Assembly (NCBI RefSeq): GCF_016008875.1
Contig: NZ_JADTQG010000006.1
Location: forward strand, 1-64,000
DNA length: 64,000 nt
Direction of reading: 5' to 3'
Source of the DNA: Ectopseudomonas mendocina
GTDB lineage: Bacteria; Pseudomonadota; Gammaproteobacteria; Pseudomonadales; Pseudomonadaceae
Below, piece by piece: positions 29,134 to 38,010 of this stretch. A program made the translations under genes and the position numbers. The notes below the pieces were generated by a model that was not told where the DNA came from, did no database searches, and saw nothing but the letters and a program-made list of their open reading frames with translations. Position 1 is the stretch's first letter; each line of letters opens with the position of its first letter.

Positions 29134-30339
29134 ATGACCGAAGCATATATTTTCGACGCGGTGCGCACGCCCCGTGGCAAGGGCAAGAAGGACGGCGCGC
29201 TGTACAGCGTCAAGCCGGTGCAGTTGGTTGCCGGGCTGCTGAGTGCCCTGCAGGCGCGTAACGAGCTGGATACCAGCCAGGTGGACGACGTCGTCCTCGG
29301 CTGCGTGACGCCGGTGGGCGATCAGGGCGCCGATATCGCCAAGACGGCGGCCATGGTCGCCGATTGGGACGTCAGCGTGGCCGGTGTCCAACTCAATCGC
29401 TTCTGCGCGTCGGGTCTGGAGGCGGTGAACCTGGGCGCGATGAAGGTGCGCTCCGGCTTCGAGGATCTGGTGGTGGTTGGCGGTGTGGAATCCATGTCGC
29501 GCATTCCCATGGGCTCGGACGGTGGTGCCTGGGTCATGGACCCGGAAACCAACATCCACAGCAATTTCGTCCCGCAGGGTATCGGCGCCGACCTGATCGC
29601 TACCCTGGAGGGCTTCAGCCGCGCCGATGTCGATGCCTTCGCCCTGCGCTCGCAGCGGAAAGCGGCGCGTGCCAGCGCCGATGGTTCGTTCGCCAGGTCG
29701 CTGGTGCCGGTGACCGACCAGAACGGCATCATGCTGCTCGACCATGACGAATTCATTCGCGGCGACTCCACTCTCGAAGGCCTCGGCAAGCTCAAACCCA
29801 GCTTCGAGATGATGGGGCAGATGGGCTTCGACTCCACCGCGCTGCGCGTCTACAGCCATGTCGAACGTATCGAGCACGTGCACACACCGGGCAACAGCTC
29901 GGGCATCGTCGATGGCGCGGCGCTGATGCTGATCGGCTCCGAAGCCAAGGGTAAGGAACTGGGCCTGAAACCACGCGCGCGCATCGTCGCTACGGCGGTG
30001 ACCAGTACCGATCCGACCATCATGCTCACCGGTCCCGCGCCGGCCACGCGCAAGGCATTGGCCAAGGCCGGGCTGTCCATCGACGACATCGACCTGTTCG
30101 AGGTCAACGAGGCCTTCGCCTCGGTGGTGATGAAGTTCATGAAGGACATGGGCGTGAGCGAGGACAAGGTCAACGTCAACGGAGGCTCCATCGCCATGGG
30201 CCACCCGTTGGGGGCCACCGGCTGCGCCATCCTCGGCACGCTGCTCGACGAGCTGGAGAAGCGCCAACTGCGCTACGGCCTGGCGACCCTGTGCGTCGGT
30301 GGCGGTATGGGTATAGCCACGATCATCGAGCGAGTCTGA
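29134..30339 (+). CDS. Acetyl-CoA C-acyltransferase (thiolase)
   Basis: A 401-residue thiolase for the last step of beta-oxidation. The start [19 protein letters not shown] is chosen over an upstream in-frame ATG at 29083. Catalytic residues: Cys91 (NRFCASGL), the NEAF motif, His in GHPLGATG and the second Cys in LCVGGGMG. The partner 3-hydroxyacyl-CoA dehydrogenase follows, separated by a REP-like hairpin. The pair resembles P. aeruginosa PA1736-PA1737, distinct from the main FadBA complex. Confidence 0.95.
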   Translation: MTEAYIFDAVRTPRGKGKKDGALYSVKPVQLVAGLLSALQARNELDTSQVDDVVLGCVTPVGDQGADIAKTAAMVADWDVSVAGVQLNRFCASGLEAVNLGAMKVRSGFEDLVVVGGVESMSRIPMGSDGGAWVMDPETNIHSNFVPQGIGADLIATLEGFSRADVDAFALRSQRKAARASADGSFARSLVPVTDQNGIMLLDHDEFIRGDSTLEGLGKLKPSFEMMGQMGFDSTALRVYSHVERIEHVHTPGNSSGIVDGAALMLIGSEAKGKELGLKPRARIVATAVTSTDPTIMLTGPAPATRKALAKAGLSIDDIDLFEVNEAFASVVMKFMKDMGVSEDKVNVNGGSIAMGHPLGATGCAILGTLLDELEKRQLRYGLATLCVGGGMGIATIIERV

Positions 30340-30342
30340 CCC

Positions 30343-30395
30343 GTAGGGCGGGTGAAACCCGCCATTCGTGTGTTGGCGGGTTCCACCCGCCCTAC
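30343..30395. repeat. REP-like hairpin inside the beta-oxidation operon
   Basis: GTAGGGCGGGTGAAACCCGCC (first arm, written with its internal repeat) pairs with the complement TGGCGGG...CCCGCCCTAC. It can form a long hairpin in the 89-bp gap between the thiolase and the dehydrogenase gene. Such repeats often stabilise upstream mRNA, so the two genes may be expressed unequally. Confidence 0.75.
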
Positions 30396-30428
30396 GCAGC
30401 TCCCACACCTTGGGAAGAGAAGATAAAA

Positions 30429-32573
30429 ATGACTGACGCCATCCGTTACGAAAAGGGCCAGGACAATATCGTCGTCCTGACCATGGACATGCCCGGCCAG
30501 AGCGCCAACACCATGAACGCGGTGTACCGCGAGGCCATGGGGCAGATCGTCGACCGCCTGGAATCCGAGCAGGATTCGCTTGCCGGGGTGATCGTTACCT
30601 CGGCGAAGAAGACCTTCTTCGCTGGCGGCGACCTCAATGAGCTGATCAAGGTCACCCAGGCCGAGGCTCAGGGTTTCTACGAGATGATCCTGAAGATCAA
30701 GGGTCAACTACGCCGCCTGGAAACCCTCGGCAAGCCGGTGGTTGCCGCCATCAACGGCGCGGCGCTGGGCGGCGGCTGGGAAATCGCCCTGGCTTGTCAC
30801 CACCGTATTGCCCTGAATGAAAGCCACGTGCAGCTCGGCTTGCCGGAAGTCACCCTGGGCCTGCTGCCGGGCGGTGGCGGGGTAGTACGCATGGTGCGCC
30901 TGCTTGGTCTGGAGAAAGCCCTGCCGTATCTGGCCGAGGGCAAGAAGGTTCGCCCGGACGCCGCGCTCAAGGCCGGCCTGATCCACGAGCTAGCCAGCGA
31001 CCGCGAGGACATGCTGGCCAAGGCCCGCGCCTGGATCGCCGCCAACCCGGCTGCCAAACAGCCATGGGACGTGCAGGGCTACAAGATTCCCGGCGGCACG
31101 CCGAGTTCGCCGAACGTGGCGCAGATGTTGGCCATCGCCCCGAGCGTGTTGCGCGACAAGACCAAGGGCTGCTTCCCGGCGCCGGAGAAGATCATGTGCG
31201 CGGCCGTCGAAGGTGCGCAGGTCGATTTCGATACCGCGCAGATCATCGAGGCGCGCTACTTCACCGAGCTGACCTGCGGTCAGGTGGCGAAGAACATGAT
31301 CGGCACCTTCTGGTTCCAGCTCAACGAGATCAACGCCGGTGGTTCGCGCCCACAGGGCTATCCTAAATCGGTGACCAAGAAGGTCGGTGTGCTCGGTGCC
31401 GGCATGATGGGCGCTGGTATCGCCTATGTATCGGCGGCTGCCGGTATCGAGGTGGTGCTCAAGGATGTATCCGTCGAAGCGGCGGAGAAGGGCAAGAGCT
31501 ACTCGGCCAAGCTGCTGGACAAGAAGGTAGGCAAGGGCCACATGACGGCCGAGCAGCGTGAGGCCTTCCTGGCGCTGATCAAGGCCACCGACAGTGATGC
31601 GGATTTCGCCGGCTGCGACCTGATTATCGAAGCGGTATTCGAGGATCGTGCGCTCAAGGGCAAGGTCACCGCTGCCGCCGAAGCCGCTGCGCTGAGTGAC
31701 GCGGTGATTGCCTCCAACACTTCGACGCTGCCGATCACCGGGCTGGCGACTGCCGTGGCAAAACCGGAGAAATTCATCGGTCTGCACTTCTTCAGCCCGG
31801 TGGATAAGATGCCGCTGGTGGAGATCATCCGTGGCGAGAAGACCAGCGACGAGACCCTGGCGCGCGGCTTCGACTACGTCATGCAGATCAAGAAGACGCC
31901 CATCGTGGTCAACGACAGCCGCGGCTTCTTCACCTCGCGGGTGTTCGGCACCTTCACCAATGAAGGCCTGGCCATGCTCGGCGAAGGCGTCAGCGCCGCG
32001 ATGATCGAGAACGAGGCACGCAAGGCCGGCATGCCGGTCGGGCCGCTGGCGATCAGCGACGAAGTGTCGATGAGCCTGATGAACCACATCCGCCAACAGA
32101 CCATCAAGGATCTGGCGGCCGAGGGCAAGTCGATTCCCGAGCACCCGGCCTTTGCCGTGATCGACCTGATGCTCAATGAGTACAAGCGTCCGGGCAAGGC
32201 GGCGGGCATGGGCTTCTACGACTACCCAGCCACTGGCAAGAAGCACCTTTGGCCGGAGCTAAAGGCGCGTTTCGAAAAGGCTGATGCGCAGATCTCGCAG
32301 GAGGACGTGCGCGACCGCATCCTGTTCATCCAGGCCATCGAGACGGTTCGCTGCGTGGAAGAGGGCGTCTTGAAGTCAGTGGCCGACGCCAACATCGGCT
32401 CGATCTTCGGCATCGGCTTCGCCGCCTGGACCGGCGGTGCGCTGCAGTTCATCAACCAGTACGGGGTGAAGGACTTCGTCGCCCGTGCGCAGTACCTGGC
32501 CGAGCAGTACGGCGAGCGCTTCCTGCCGCCGGCGTTGCTGCTGGAGAAGGCTGCCAAGGGCGAGACGTTCTGA
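30429..32573 (+). CDS. Multifunctional enoyl-CoA hydratase / 3-hydroxyacyl-CoA dehydrogenase
   Basis: A 714-residue FadB/FadJ-like protein. An N-terminal crotonase domain (about 1-190) has the oxyanion GGGWEIALACHHR and LGLPEVTLGLLPGGGG. A Rossmann domain follows (VGVLGAGMMGAGIAYVSA, near residue 318), then HFFSPVDKMPLVEII with the catalytic His, and a C-terminal 3HCDH domain. It hydrates enoyl-CoA and oxidises the hydroxyacyl-CoA with NAD+. It forms an operon with the thiolase. Substrate chain length is not evident. Confidence 0.95.
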   Translation: MTDAIRYEKGQDNIVVLTMDMPGQSANTMNAVYREAMGQIVDRLESEQDSLAGVIVTSAKKTFFAGGDLNELIKVTQAEAQGFYEMILKIKGQLRRLETLGKPVVAAINGAALGGGWEIALACHHRIALNESHVQLGLPEVTLGLLPGGGGVVRMVRLLGLEKALPYLAEGKKVRPDAALKAGLIHELASDREDMLAKARAWIAANPAAKQPWDVQGYKIPGGTPSSPNVAQMLAIAPSVLRDKTKGCFPAPEKIMCAAVEGAQVDFDTAQIIEARYFTELTCGQVAKNMIGTFWFQLNEINAGGSRPQGYPKSVTKKVGVLGAGMMGAGIAYVSAAAGIEVVLKDVSVEAAEKGKSYSAKLLDKKVGKGHMTAEQREAFLALIKATDSDADFAGCDLIIEAVFEDRALKGKVTAAAEAAALSDAVIASNTSTLPITGLATAVAKPEKFIGLHFFSPVDKMPLVEIIRGEKTSDETLARGFDYVMQIKKTPIVVNDSRGFFTSRVFGTFTNEGLAMLGEGVSAAMIENEARKAGMPVGPLAISDEVSMSLMNHIRQQTIKDLAAEGKSIPEHPAFAVIDLMLNEYKRPGKAAGMGFYDYPATGKKHLWPELKARFEKADAQISQEDVRDRILFIQAIETVRCVEEGVLKSVADANIGSIFGIGFAAWTGGALQFINQYGVKDFVARAQYLAEQYGERFLPPALLLEKAAKGETF

Positions 32574-32623
32574 GCTCTACGGCCATGGCGTTCGTGCTCC
32601 GAGCCCTTTCAGGCGGGCAATGA

Positions 32624-32647
32624 GAAACGGCCCGCCAGGGCCGTTTC
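32624..32647. terminator. Bidirectional intrinsic terminator
   Basis: A perfect 10-bp stem GAAACGGCCC / GGGCCGTTTC with a GCCA loop. A/T-rich ends on both sides allow termination of the fatty-acid operon and of the convergent PepSY gene. Confidence 0.8.
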
Positions 32648-32662
32648 ATTGACTCGCATGCA

Positions 32663-32929
32663 TCAGTCTTCCAACTGGTCGCGTGTTACCTCGCCGCTCT
32701 TGCCGTCGATGCGAAACTCGTAGAGGCGGCCGTCCTGCTTGAGGCCTTCGCCTTCCCAGTAGCCATCGTTGTCGGCTTCGATCTTGTGCAGTTCGGTGTA
32801 GCCGGCCTCACGGGCCTTGCTCAGGGCATCGTCGATGCTGATCCAGTCGCTGCCGGGGCGATCCGCCAGGGCGTTACCGGCCAGCAATAAACTGCCTGCG
32901 AGCAGGCCAATCAGATTGCGGGTATGCAT
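32663..32929 (-). CDS. Periplasmic PepSY-domain protein
   Basis: An 88-residue protein with a Sec signal (LIGLLAGSLLLAGNALA) and one PepSY domain (ISIDDALSKAREAGYTELHKIEADNDGYWEGEGLKQDG, then YEFRIDGKSGEVTRDQLED). Such proteins are often found with two-component systems or haem/iron reductases; none is adjacent here. A terminator closes the gene. Confidence 0.88.
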   Translation of the reverse strand: MHTRNLIGLLAGSLLLAGNALADRPGSDWISIDDALSKAREAGYTELHKIEADNDGYWEGEGLKQDGRLYEFRIDGKSGEVTRDQLED

Positions 32930-32984
32930 GGTCTGGTTCCTCGTTCCGTTGAAGATGCCTGAACGAGTCTAGACCATCGCGTTA

Positions 32985-33185
32985 TTACGCTGCCTGGCAC
33001 CACCCCTGGCGAATGCACACGGCCTCGTGGATCGCCAGCTTCTCGCTGCGGCGGGTCGGCATGCGCAAGGTCAGCATGCTGCCGTCATCGAGCTGCAAAG
33101 CGGCTTCGCTTTCGAACTGCAGGCCGCCGTCCTGCAGGTGAACGTAGGTAACGCCGTAGGCGTCCAGGCTGAGTTGGCTGTGCAT
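32985..33185 (-). CDS. Hypothetical protein, 66 residues
   Basis: A small soluble protein (MHSQLSLDAYGVTYVHLQDGG...) with two cysteines near the C-terminus (AVCIRQGWCQAA) and a good CAGGAG ribosome site. No family recognised. A 37-codon ORF lies 21 bp upstream on the same strand, so the two may be one transcript. Confidence 0.55.
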   Translation of the reverse strand: MHSQLSLDAYGVTYVHLQDGGLQFESEAALQLDDGSMLTLRMPTRRSEKLAIHEAVCIRQGWCQAA

Positions 33186-33206
33186 GGCTGCTCTCCTGTG
33201 GGCGTG

Positions 33207-33320
33207 TCAGCTCGGACGCGCGTCGCGGGCTGCAGTGGCAGCCTGCTCGGGACGAACCGGTGCAGCGGTGTGGAAAGCGGAGGCGGCGGCAAAGCTGGCC
33301 AGTGCGGCGTAGATGCTCAT
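33207..33320 (-). CDS. Possible small protein, 37 residues
   Basis: A 37-codon ORF (MSIYAALASFAAASAFHTAA...) preceded by AAGGA. The alanine-rich hydrophobic N-terminus and Pro/Arg-rich tail resemble a small secreted or membrane-associated peptide. It lies just upstream of the 66-residue ORF. No homologue recognised. Confidence 0.4.
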   Translation of the reverse strand: MSIYAALASFAAASAFHTAAPVRPEQAATAARDARPS

Positions 33321-33620
33321 GATCGATATCCTTCTGTGCGATGGGGGCGACTGCCCGATGTGTCGATATTCGTCGCGCTCTGGCAATCACAGAAGTGAAT
33401 GCCGTGCATGGTCACTATCGAAGCGGCTGATGGTGATTCGATCCGGCCCGGTTCCTTCCAGGTGTTGTCAATTTTAATTGACGACCGTTCGTGGCGTTGC
33501 ACAGTGGCAAGGACGTGCAAATATGTCTGAAAATAGGGGCTGACTATTTCTTTGTGCAGATTCATGTGTTAAGTAAAACGCACAAATCCCCCGCACTCCG
33601 TGCTCACCACAGGAAACCTC
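33321..33620. promoter_or_regulatory. Divergent promoter region with a dyad at 33467-33482
   Basis: 300 bp between the small minus-strand genes and the amidotransferase gene. A dyad with 7-bp arms, GTCAATT-TT-AATTGAC (33467-33482), looks like a repressor or activator site. The area is AT-rich compared with its surroundings. No gene is supported inside it. Confidence 0.45.
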
Positions 33621-34346
33621 ATGTCACTGCGTATCTGCATCCTGGAAACTGACATCCTCCGCCCTGAACTGGTTGACCAGTACCAGGGTTATGGCCGCAT
33701 GTTCGAGCAGCTGTTCGCTCAACAGCCGGTGGCGGCGGAATTCAGTGTCTACAACGTGGTGGAGGGGCATTACCCGCCCGATAGCGAGCAATTCGATGCC
33801 TATCTGGTGACTGGCAGCAAGGCCGACTCCTTTGGCACTGAACCATGGATTCAAACGCTCAAGGAGTACCTGCTGGAGCGCTACCAGCGTGGCGATAAGC
33901 TGCTGGGCATCTGTTTCGGCCACCAATTGCTGGCGTTGCTGCTGGGCGGCAAGGCCGAGCGCGCAGAGCAGGGCTGGGGCGTGGGCGTACATAGCTATCG
34001 TCTGGACAGCAAGCCCGAATGGATGAGCCCGGCTCTGGACGAGCTGCAACTGCTGATCAGTCACCAGGACCAGGTTACCCGCCTGCCGGAGAAGGCCACG
34101 CTGCTGGCTTCCAGCGATTTTTGCCCGATTGGTGCCTACCACATCGAAGACCAGGTGCTGTGCTTCCAGGGACACCCCGAGTTCGTTCACGACTACTCAC
34201 GTGCGTTGCTCGATCTGCGTCAGCAGCACCTCGGTGAGCAGATTTACCAGCAGGGCGTGGACAGCCTCCAGCACTCGCAACAAGGTAATGCAGTGGCCGA
34301 GTGGATGATGCGCTTCGTGGCGCAGGGCAAGGCTGCCAAGGCCTAA
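33621..34346 (+). CDS. Class I glutamine amidotransferase-like protein
   Basis: A 241-residue free-standing glutamine amidotransferase domain. The start MSLRICILETDIL follows CAGGAAACCTC. Catalytic residues: Cys98 in GICFGHQLLA, His185 and Glu187 in FQGHPEF. Similar proteins are annotated GMP synthase-like or gamma-glutamyl hydrolases; no synthetase domain is attached, so it may hydrolyse gamma-glutamyl compounds. Its terminator has been split by the repeat element at 34379. Confidence 0.87.
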   Translation: MSLRICILETDILRPELVDQYQGYGRMFEQLFAQQPVAAEFSVYNVVEGHYPPDSEQFDAYLVTGSKADSFGTEPWIQTLKEYLLERYQRGDKLLGICFGHQLLALLLGGKAERAEQGWGVGVHSYRLDSKPEWMSPALDELQLLISHQDQVTRLPEKATLLASSDFCPIGAYHIEDQVLCFQGHPEFVHDYSRALLDLRQQHLGEQIYQQGVDSLQHSQQGNAVAEWMMRFVAQGKAAKA

Positions 34347-34360
34347 GCCTGACTGGAGAC

Positions 34361-34573
34361 AAAAAGCCCGGTTAGCCGTAATGCTGTTCACTAAAGGTGT
34401 ACACGTTTGGCTCCCCTCTCCCATTTATGGGAGAGGGGCTGGGGGAGAGGGCTGAAAACACCGCAAACTGCCAGTTTTCCCCTCTCCCTAACCCTCTCCC
34501 CAAAGGGGCGAGGGGACTGATCGTGCCCAACCATTTCTTATATGAACAGCATTACCGGTTAGCCGGGCTTTTT
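34361..34573. terminator. Intrinsic terminator split by an inserted element
   Basis: Left part AAAAAGCCCGGTTAGCCG (34361-34378) and right part CCGGTTAGCCGGGCTTTTT (34555-34573). Joined with one copy of the shared 11-mer CCGGTTAGCCG, they rebuild a classical terminator with an 11-bp perfect stem and TTAG loop. It originally ended the amidotransferase transcript and faces a convergent gene. Confidence 0.8.
34379..34554. mobile_element. MITE-like element, copy 1, in terminator loop
   Basis: A 176-bp element bounded by perfect 12-bp inverted ends TAATGCTGTTCA / TGAACAGCATTA. Inside are GC-rich palindromes (CCCCTCTCCCAT...ATGGGAGAGGGG and CCCTCTCCCCAAAGGGGCGAGGGG). It is flanked by an 11-bp direct repeat CCGGTTAGCCG that resembles a target duplication. 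No coding capacity for a transposase, so it must be moved in trans if mobile. A second copy is at 49726. Confidence 0.75.
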
Positions 34574-34815
34574 CATGCGTGTTCGGCAGGCACGAAGTAG
34601 GGCGAGAGGCGCTCGCTTCGATTTGGTGGCGGGCTGCTGCGCTGGCGCTTGAGGCCTTCTGCAAGGTCCAGGTGATGGGCCAGTTTATGGCTGCATTCGA
34701 TATTGCGCGCCACGGCGCTAGCCGAGCTCTTGCCAACGCCGCTGAGCGCCAGCAGGGTCGTGAGCAGAGACAGACTGGCGAGCAGTATCAGGCGGCTGCG
34801 TTGGCTTCTGATCAT
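34573..34815 (-). CDS. Hypothetical protein with N-terminal hydrophobic segment
   Basis: An 80-residue protein with a signal-anchor or signal peptide (RLILLASLSLLTTLLALSGVG) and a basic, proline-rich C-terminal part. No family recognised. It lies 10 bp after the next upstream membrane gene on the same strand, so they are probably co-transcribed. Its stop codon lies at the edge of the split terminator. Confidence 0.55.
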   Translation of the reverse strand: MIRSQRSRLILLASLSLLTTLLALSGVGKSSASAVARNIECSHKLAHHLDLAEGLKRQRSSPPPNRSERLSPYFVPAEHA

Positions 34816-34825
34816 GATCTTCGAC

Positions 34826-35020
34826 TCAGCCCAGCGATAAAGCGCCGAGCAAGGCGGGCAATTGGATGATCAGGCTATGCAGCGGGCCCGGCTGTTCGAG
34901 CGTCGGGACGCTGGGCTGCAAGGTGGCATAGCTCAGCACCAGTACCGTGGAGGTACTGATCAGATACAGGCCGATGGCGGCGAGGGCGCCGTTACGGGCG
35001 GCTTGGGAGAGGCGGGACAT
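34826..35020 (-). CDS. Small hydrophobic protein, 64 residues
   Basis: Two hydrophobic segments (ALAAIGLYLISTSTVLVLSYA and SLIIQLPALLGALSLG) suggest a two-helix inner-membrane protein. No recognised family. Forms a likely two-gene unit with the 80-residue gene. Confidence 0.55.
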   Translation of the reverse strand: MSRLSQAARNGALAAIGLYLISTSTVLVLSYATLQPSVPTLEQPGPLHSLIIQLPALLGALSLG

Positions 35021-35165
35021 GTTCTGTGCTCCAGGTCTGGCTTTGACATGGGCACAGAATCGCTTAAGTCATTTCGATTGAATAATGGATGCTCTGCAGA
35101 GTAACTATCGATCAATTTGATGGTTGGCGCGGGTGTCGTTTCACTTCGGTGGCCCGCGCGATCAC

Positions 35166-35888
35166 TTATGCCGTGGCCAACTCCTGGTCCATGCTGGCGA
35201 TGCACTCGCTCATGGCCTGCTGGCAGCGCTCGATCAACGCCGGCATGTCGTCCAGGCTCAGGCCGGCAGTGGGAATGGCCGGCAGCGAGCGAATCAGGAT
35301 GCGTCCGCTGTTCCAGCGATTGAGGCGCATGGCTTTGCTGTAGTTGCTCACGCACACCGGGATGATCGGTACGCCGGCCGTGATCGCCATTTGAAACGCG
35401 CCTTTCTTGAACGGCAGCAGACCGCGGCCGAGGTTGCGCGTGCCTTCGGGGAATACCCAGATCGAGGTGTCGCGGTGACGCAGGGTTTCGGTGGTGGTCA
35501 GCATCGCGCGCTTTGCGGCGACCGCGTTGCTGCGGTCGATCAGCACGTTGCCGGCCAGCCAGTACAGTTGGCCGAAGAATGGCACCCACTTGAGGCTCTT
35601 CTTGCCGATGCTCACGGTGCGCTCCGGCACCACGCGGCCGAGCACATAAAGATCGAAGTTGGACTGGTGGTTGGCGATGATCACGCAGGAGCGTTGGTGC
35701 TCCAGCAGCGGGCCTACGTCGGTCTTGAGCTTCAAGCGCAGCAGGCGCAGGGCGGGCAGCGAATAGAGGCGTGCACACAGGCGGCTGTTGTCAGGGTTGA
35801 ATGGGCGACACAGGCCGAGCAGTAGGCCAAGAAGGCCGGCCACGATGAAATGCACGCCCATCAGCAGCATGCGCACAACGAAGAGCAT
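35166..35888 (-). CDS. 1-acyl-sn-glycerol-3-phosphate acyltransferase (PlsC family)
   Basis: A 240-residue membrane-bound acyltransferase. An N-terminal hydrophobic segment is followed by the catalytic NHQSNFD box (His74, Asp79) and the substrate box FPEGTRN (146-152). It converts lysophosphatidate to phosphatidate in phospholipid synthesis. Pseudomonads have several paralogues, so it may be a secondary enzyme. Monocistronic. Confidence 0.9.
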   Translation of the reverse strand: MLFVVRMLLMGVHFIVAGLLGLLLGLCRPFNPDNSRLCARLYSLPALRLLRLKLKTDVGPLLEHQRSCVIIANHQSNFDLYVLGRVVPERTVSIGKKSLKWVPFFGQLYWLAGNVLIDRSNAVAAKRAMLTTTETLRHRDTSIWVFPEGTRNLGRGLLPFKKGAFQMAITAGVPIIPVCVSNYSKAMRLNRWNSGRILIRSLPAIPTAGLSLDDMPALIERCQQAMSECIASMDQELATA

Positions 35889-36027
35889 TTTGGGAGAACC
35901 ATCAGAGGAGGGGCGCGCAGTGTACGGGCGTTCACTCTGGCGGGCAATTAGCGGAAACTACCGCCGGGCGCGCGGTAACGTCCTGAATTGTCGCAGAAAT
36001 TGTCGGTTTCTATACTGGTACGCAAAA

Positions 36028-36045
36028 GGGCGCCTTGCGGCGCCC
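36028..36045 (-). terminator. Terminator of alaC
   Basis: The stem GGGCGCC / GGCGCCC with a 4-base loop is followed on the minus strand by TTTT. It lies 9 bp after the alaC stop codon. Confidence 0.88.
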
Positions 36046-36053
36046 TCGAATGT

Positions 36054-37283
36054 TCAGTCGGTTTCTGTTTTGACCGGCTTGCCCGGCAACAAACCATCGG
36101 CGCGGAACATCGCCTTGATGCCACGCAGCGCCTGACGGCTGCGGTCCTGGTTCTCGATCAACGCAAAGCGCACGTGGTCGTCGCCGTAATCGCCGAAGCC
36201 CAGGCCCGGCGAGACGCAGACCTTGGCCTCGGCCAGCAGCTTCTTGGCGAACTCCAGAGAACCGAGGTGAGCGTAGGCGTCGGGAATCTTCGCCCAGATG
36301 TACATAGAGGCCTTAGGCTTCTCCACCATCCAGCCGATCTCGTGCAGGCCCTTGACCAGCAGATTGCGGCGCTGGCGGTACTGCTCGGCGATATCCAGCA
36401 CGCACTGCTGGTCGCCTTCTAGCGCAGCGATTGCGGCCACCTGCAGCGGAGTGAAGGTGCCATAGTCGTGGTAGCTCTTAATCCGCGCCAGGGCGCTGAC
36501 CAGCTCCGGGTTGCCGACCATGAAGCCGATGCGCCAGCCGGCCATGTTGTAGCTCTTGGACAGGGTGAAGAACTCCACCGCGATATCCTTGGCGCCCGGC
36601 ACCTGCATGATCGACGGCGCTTTCCAGCCGTCGTAGACGATGTCGGCATAGGCCAGGTCGTGCACCACCAGTACGTCGTACTGCTTGGCCAGGGATACCA
36701 CGCGCTCGAAGAAGTCCAGCTCCACACACTGGGCGGTGGGGTTGGAGGGGAAACCAAGGATCATCATCTTCGGCTTGGGAATCGACTCGCGAATCGCCCG
36801 CTCCAGCTCGGCGAAGAAGTCCACGCCCGGCACCAGAGGCACGGAACGCACCTGCGCGCCAGCGATCACCGCGCCGTAGATATGGATTGGGTAGCTGGGG
36901 TTGGGCACCAGCACGGTGTCGCCGTGATCCAGGGTAGCCAGCATCAGGTGCGCCAGGCCTTCCTTGGAGCCGATGGTGACGATGGCTTCGCTTTCCGGAT
37001 CGATCTCCACGTCGTAGCGGTCCTTGTACCAGCGCGAGATGGCGCGGCGCAGGCGGGGAATGCCGCGGGAGGTGGAATAGCCGTGGGTGTCTTCACGTTG
37101 CGCAACCTGCACCAGCTTCTCGACGATGTGCGGCGGAGTCGCGCCATCCGGATTGCCCATGGAGAAGTCGATGATGTCCTCGCCGCGACGGCGTGCGGCC
37201 ATCTTCAGTTCGGCGGTGATGTTGAAGACGTAGGGGGGTAGACGATCGATGCGCGCAAAGCGGCGCTTGGCGTTCTCAGCCAT
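36054..37283 (-). CDS. alaC: Alanine-synthesising aminotransferase AlaC
   Basis: A 409-residue class I/II PLP aminotransferase. The PLP lysine is Lys243 in [27 protein letters not shown] and FPSNPTAQ are diagnostic of the AlaC/YfdZ group that makes alanine from pyruvate and glutamate. The gene is followed by its own strong terminator. It lies near nasT on the same strand but is separated by 130 bp. Confidence 0.92.
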   Translation of the reverse strand: MAENAKRRFARIDRLPPYVFNITAELKMAARRRGEDIIDFSMGNPDGATPPHIVEKLVQVAQREDTHGYSTSRGIPRLRRAISRWYKDRYDVEIDPESEAIVTIGSKEGLAHLMLATLDHGDTVLVPNPSYPIHIYGAVIAGAQVRSVPLVPGVDFFAELERAIRESIPKPKMMILGFPSNPTAQCVELDFFERVVSLAKQYDVLVVHDLAYADIVYDGWKAPSIMQVPGAKDIAVEFFTLSKSYNMAGWRIGFMVGNPELVSALARIKSYHDYGTFTPLQVAAIAALEGDQQCVLDIAEQYRQRRNLLVKGLHEIGWMVEKPKASMYIWAKIPDAYAHLGSLEFAKKLLAEAKVCVSPGLGFGDYGDDHVRFALIENQDRSRQALRGIKAMFRADGLLPGKPVKTETD

Positions 37284-37413
37284 GATTTCCTCGGAGTACG
37301 TAAGCGCCCGGAACCGTCCGAGCGACGTTGGCCACTGCTGTGGCCGAGCGGCGACAATACGCCCGCCGCCGCTACGCTGTCCAGTACAGTCGGCGAGCGG
37401 CGCGGCGCTACAG

Positions 37414-37992
37414 TCAGCCGCCGAGCATGTCGTGCATGGCGATGATCTGCTCGGCCACCTGGATCAGCTTCTGCTGGCGGCTCATGGCCTGGCGGCGCAT
37501 CAGAGTGTAGGCCTCTTCCTCGTTGCAGCTCTTCATCTTCATCAGCAGGCCCTTGGCCAGCTCCACACGCTTGCGCTCGGCCAGTTGCGCGTCACGTGCC
37601 TGCAACTGCGCGCGTAGCGCCTGGTCGCTCTCGAAGCGGGCCATGGCCACATCGAGGATCGGCTGCAGGCGCTGGGCATGGATGCCCTCGACGATGTAGG
37701 CGCTGACCCCGCTCTGGATCGCCTGGCGCATGACGCCGGGGTCGTGCTCGTCGGTGAACATCACGATCGGGCGCGGCTGGTCGCGGCTCACCAGCACCAC
37801 CTGTTCCATCACGTCGCGGCCGGGCGATTCGGTGTCGATCAGAATCACGTCGGGGCGTACTGCCTCGACGCGTTCGGGCAGGTCGATAGTCAGACCGGAT
37901 TCGTCGATCACCTCGAAGCCGGCCTCGACCAGCGCGCACTTGAGGCGGCCGACCTTCTTTGGGGTGTCGTTGATCAGCAGGATACGCAGCAT
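37414..37992 (-). CDS. nasT: ANTAR-domain antitermination regulator NasT
   Basis: A 192-residue response-regulator-like protein. The receiver-like domain ([26 protein letters not shown] segment) precedes a C-terminal ANTAR RNA-binding domain ([32 protein letters not shown]). NasT binds leader RNA to stop termination of nitrate-assimilation genes; NasS sequesters it when nitrate is absent. MLRILLIND at 37992 is the preferred start. It lies 18 bp after nasS. Confidence 0.93.
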   Translation of the reverse strand: MLRILLINDTPKKVGRLKCALVEAGFEVIDESGLTIDLPERVEAVRPDVILIDTESPGRDVMEQVVLVSRDQPRPIVMFTDEHDPGVMRQAIQSGVSAYIVEGIHAQRLQPILDVAMARFESDQALRAQLQARDAQLAERKRVELAKGLLMKMKSCNEEEAYTLMRRQAMSRQQKLIQVAEQIIAMHDMLGG

Positions 37993-38010
37993 CGATGGCA
38001 CTCCCGGCGG

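Noticed and set aside
29010..29261. Short plus-strand frame before the thiolase
   Set aside because: Arg/His-rich product running out of frame into the thiolase; no ribosome site and no family.
30343..30395. Inverted repeat between thiolase and dehydrogenase genes as a terminator
   Set aside because: No T-run, and the same type of sequence is a dispersed REP-like repeat in pseudomonads; the two genes form one pathway.
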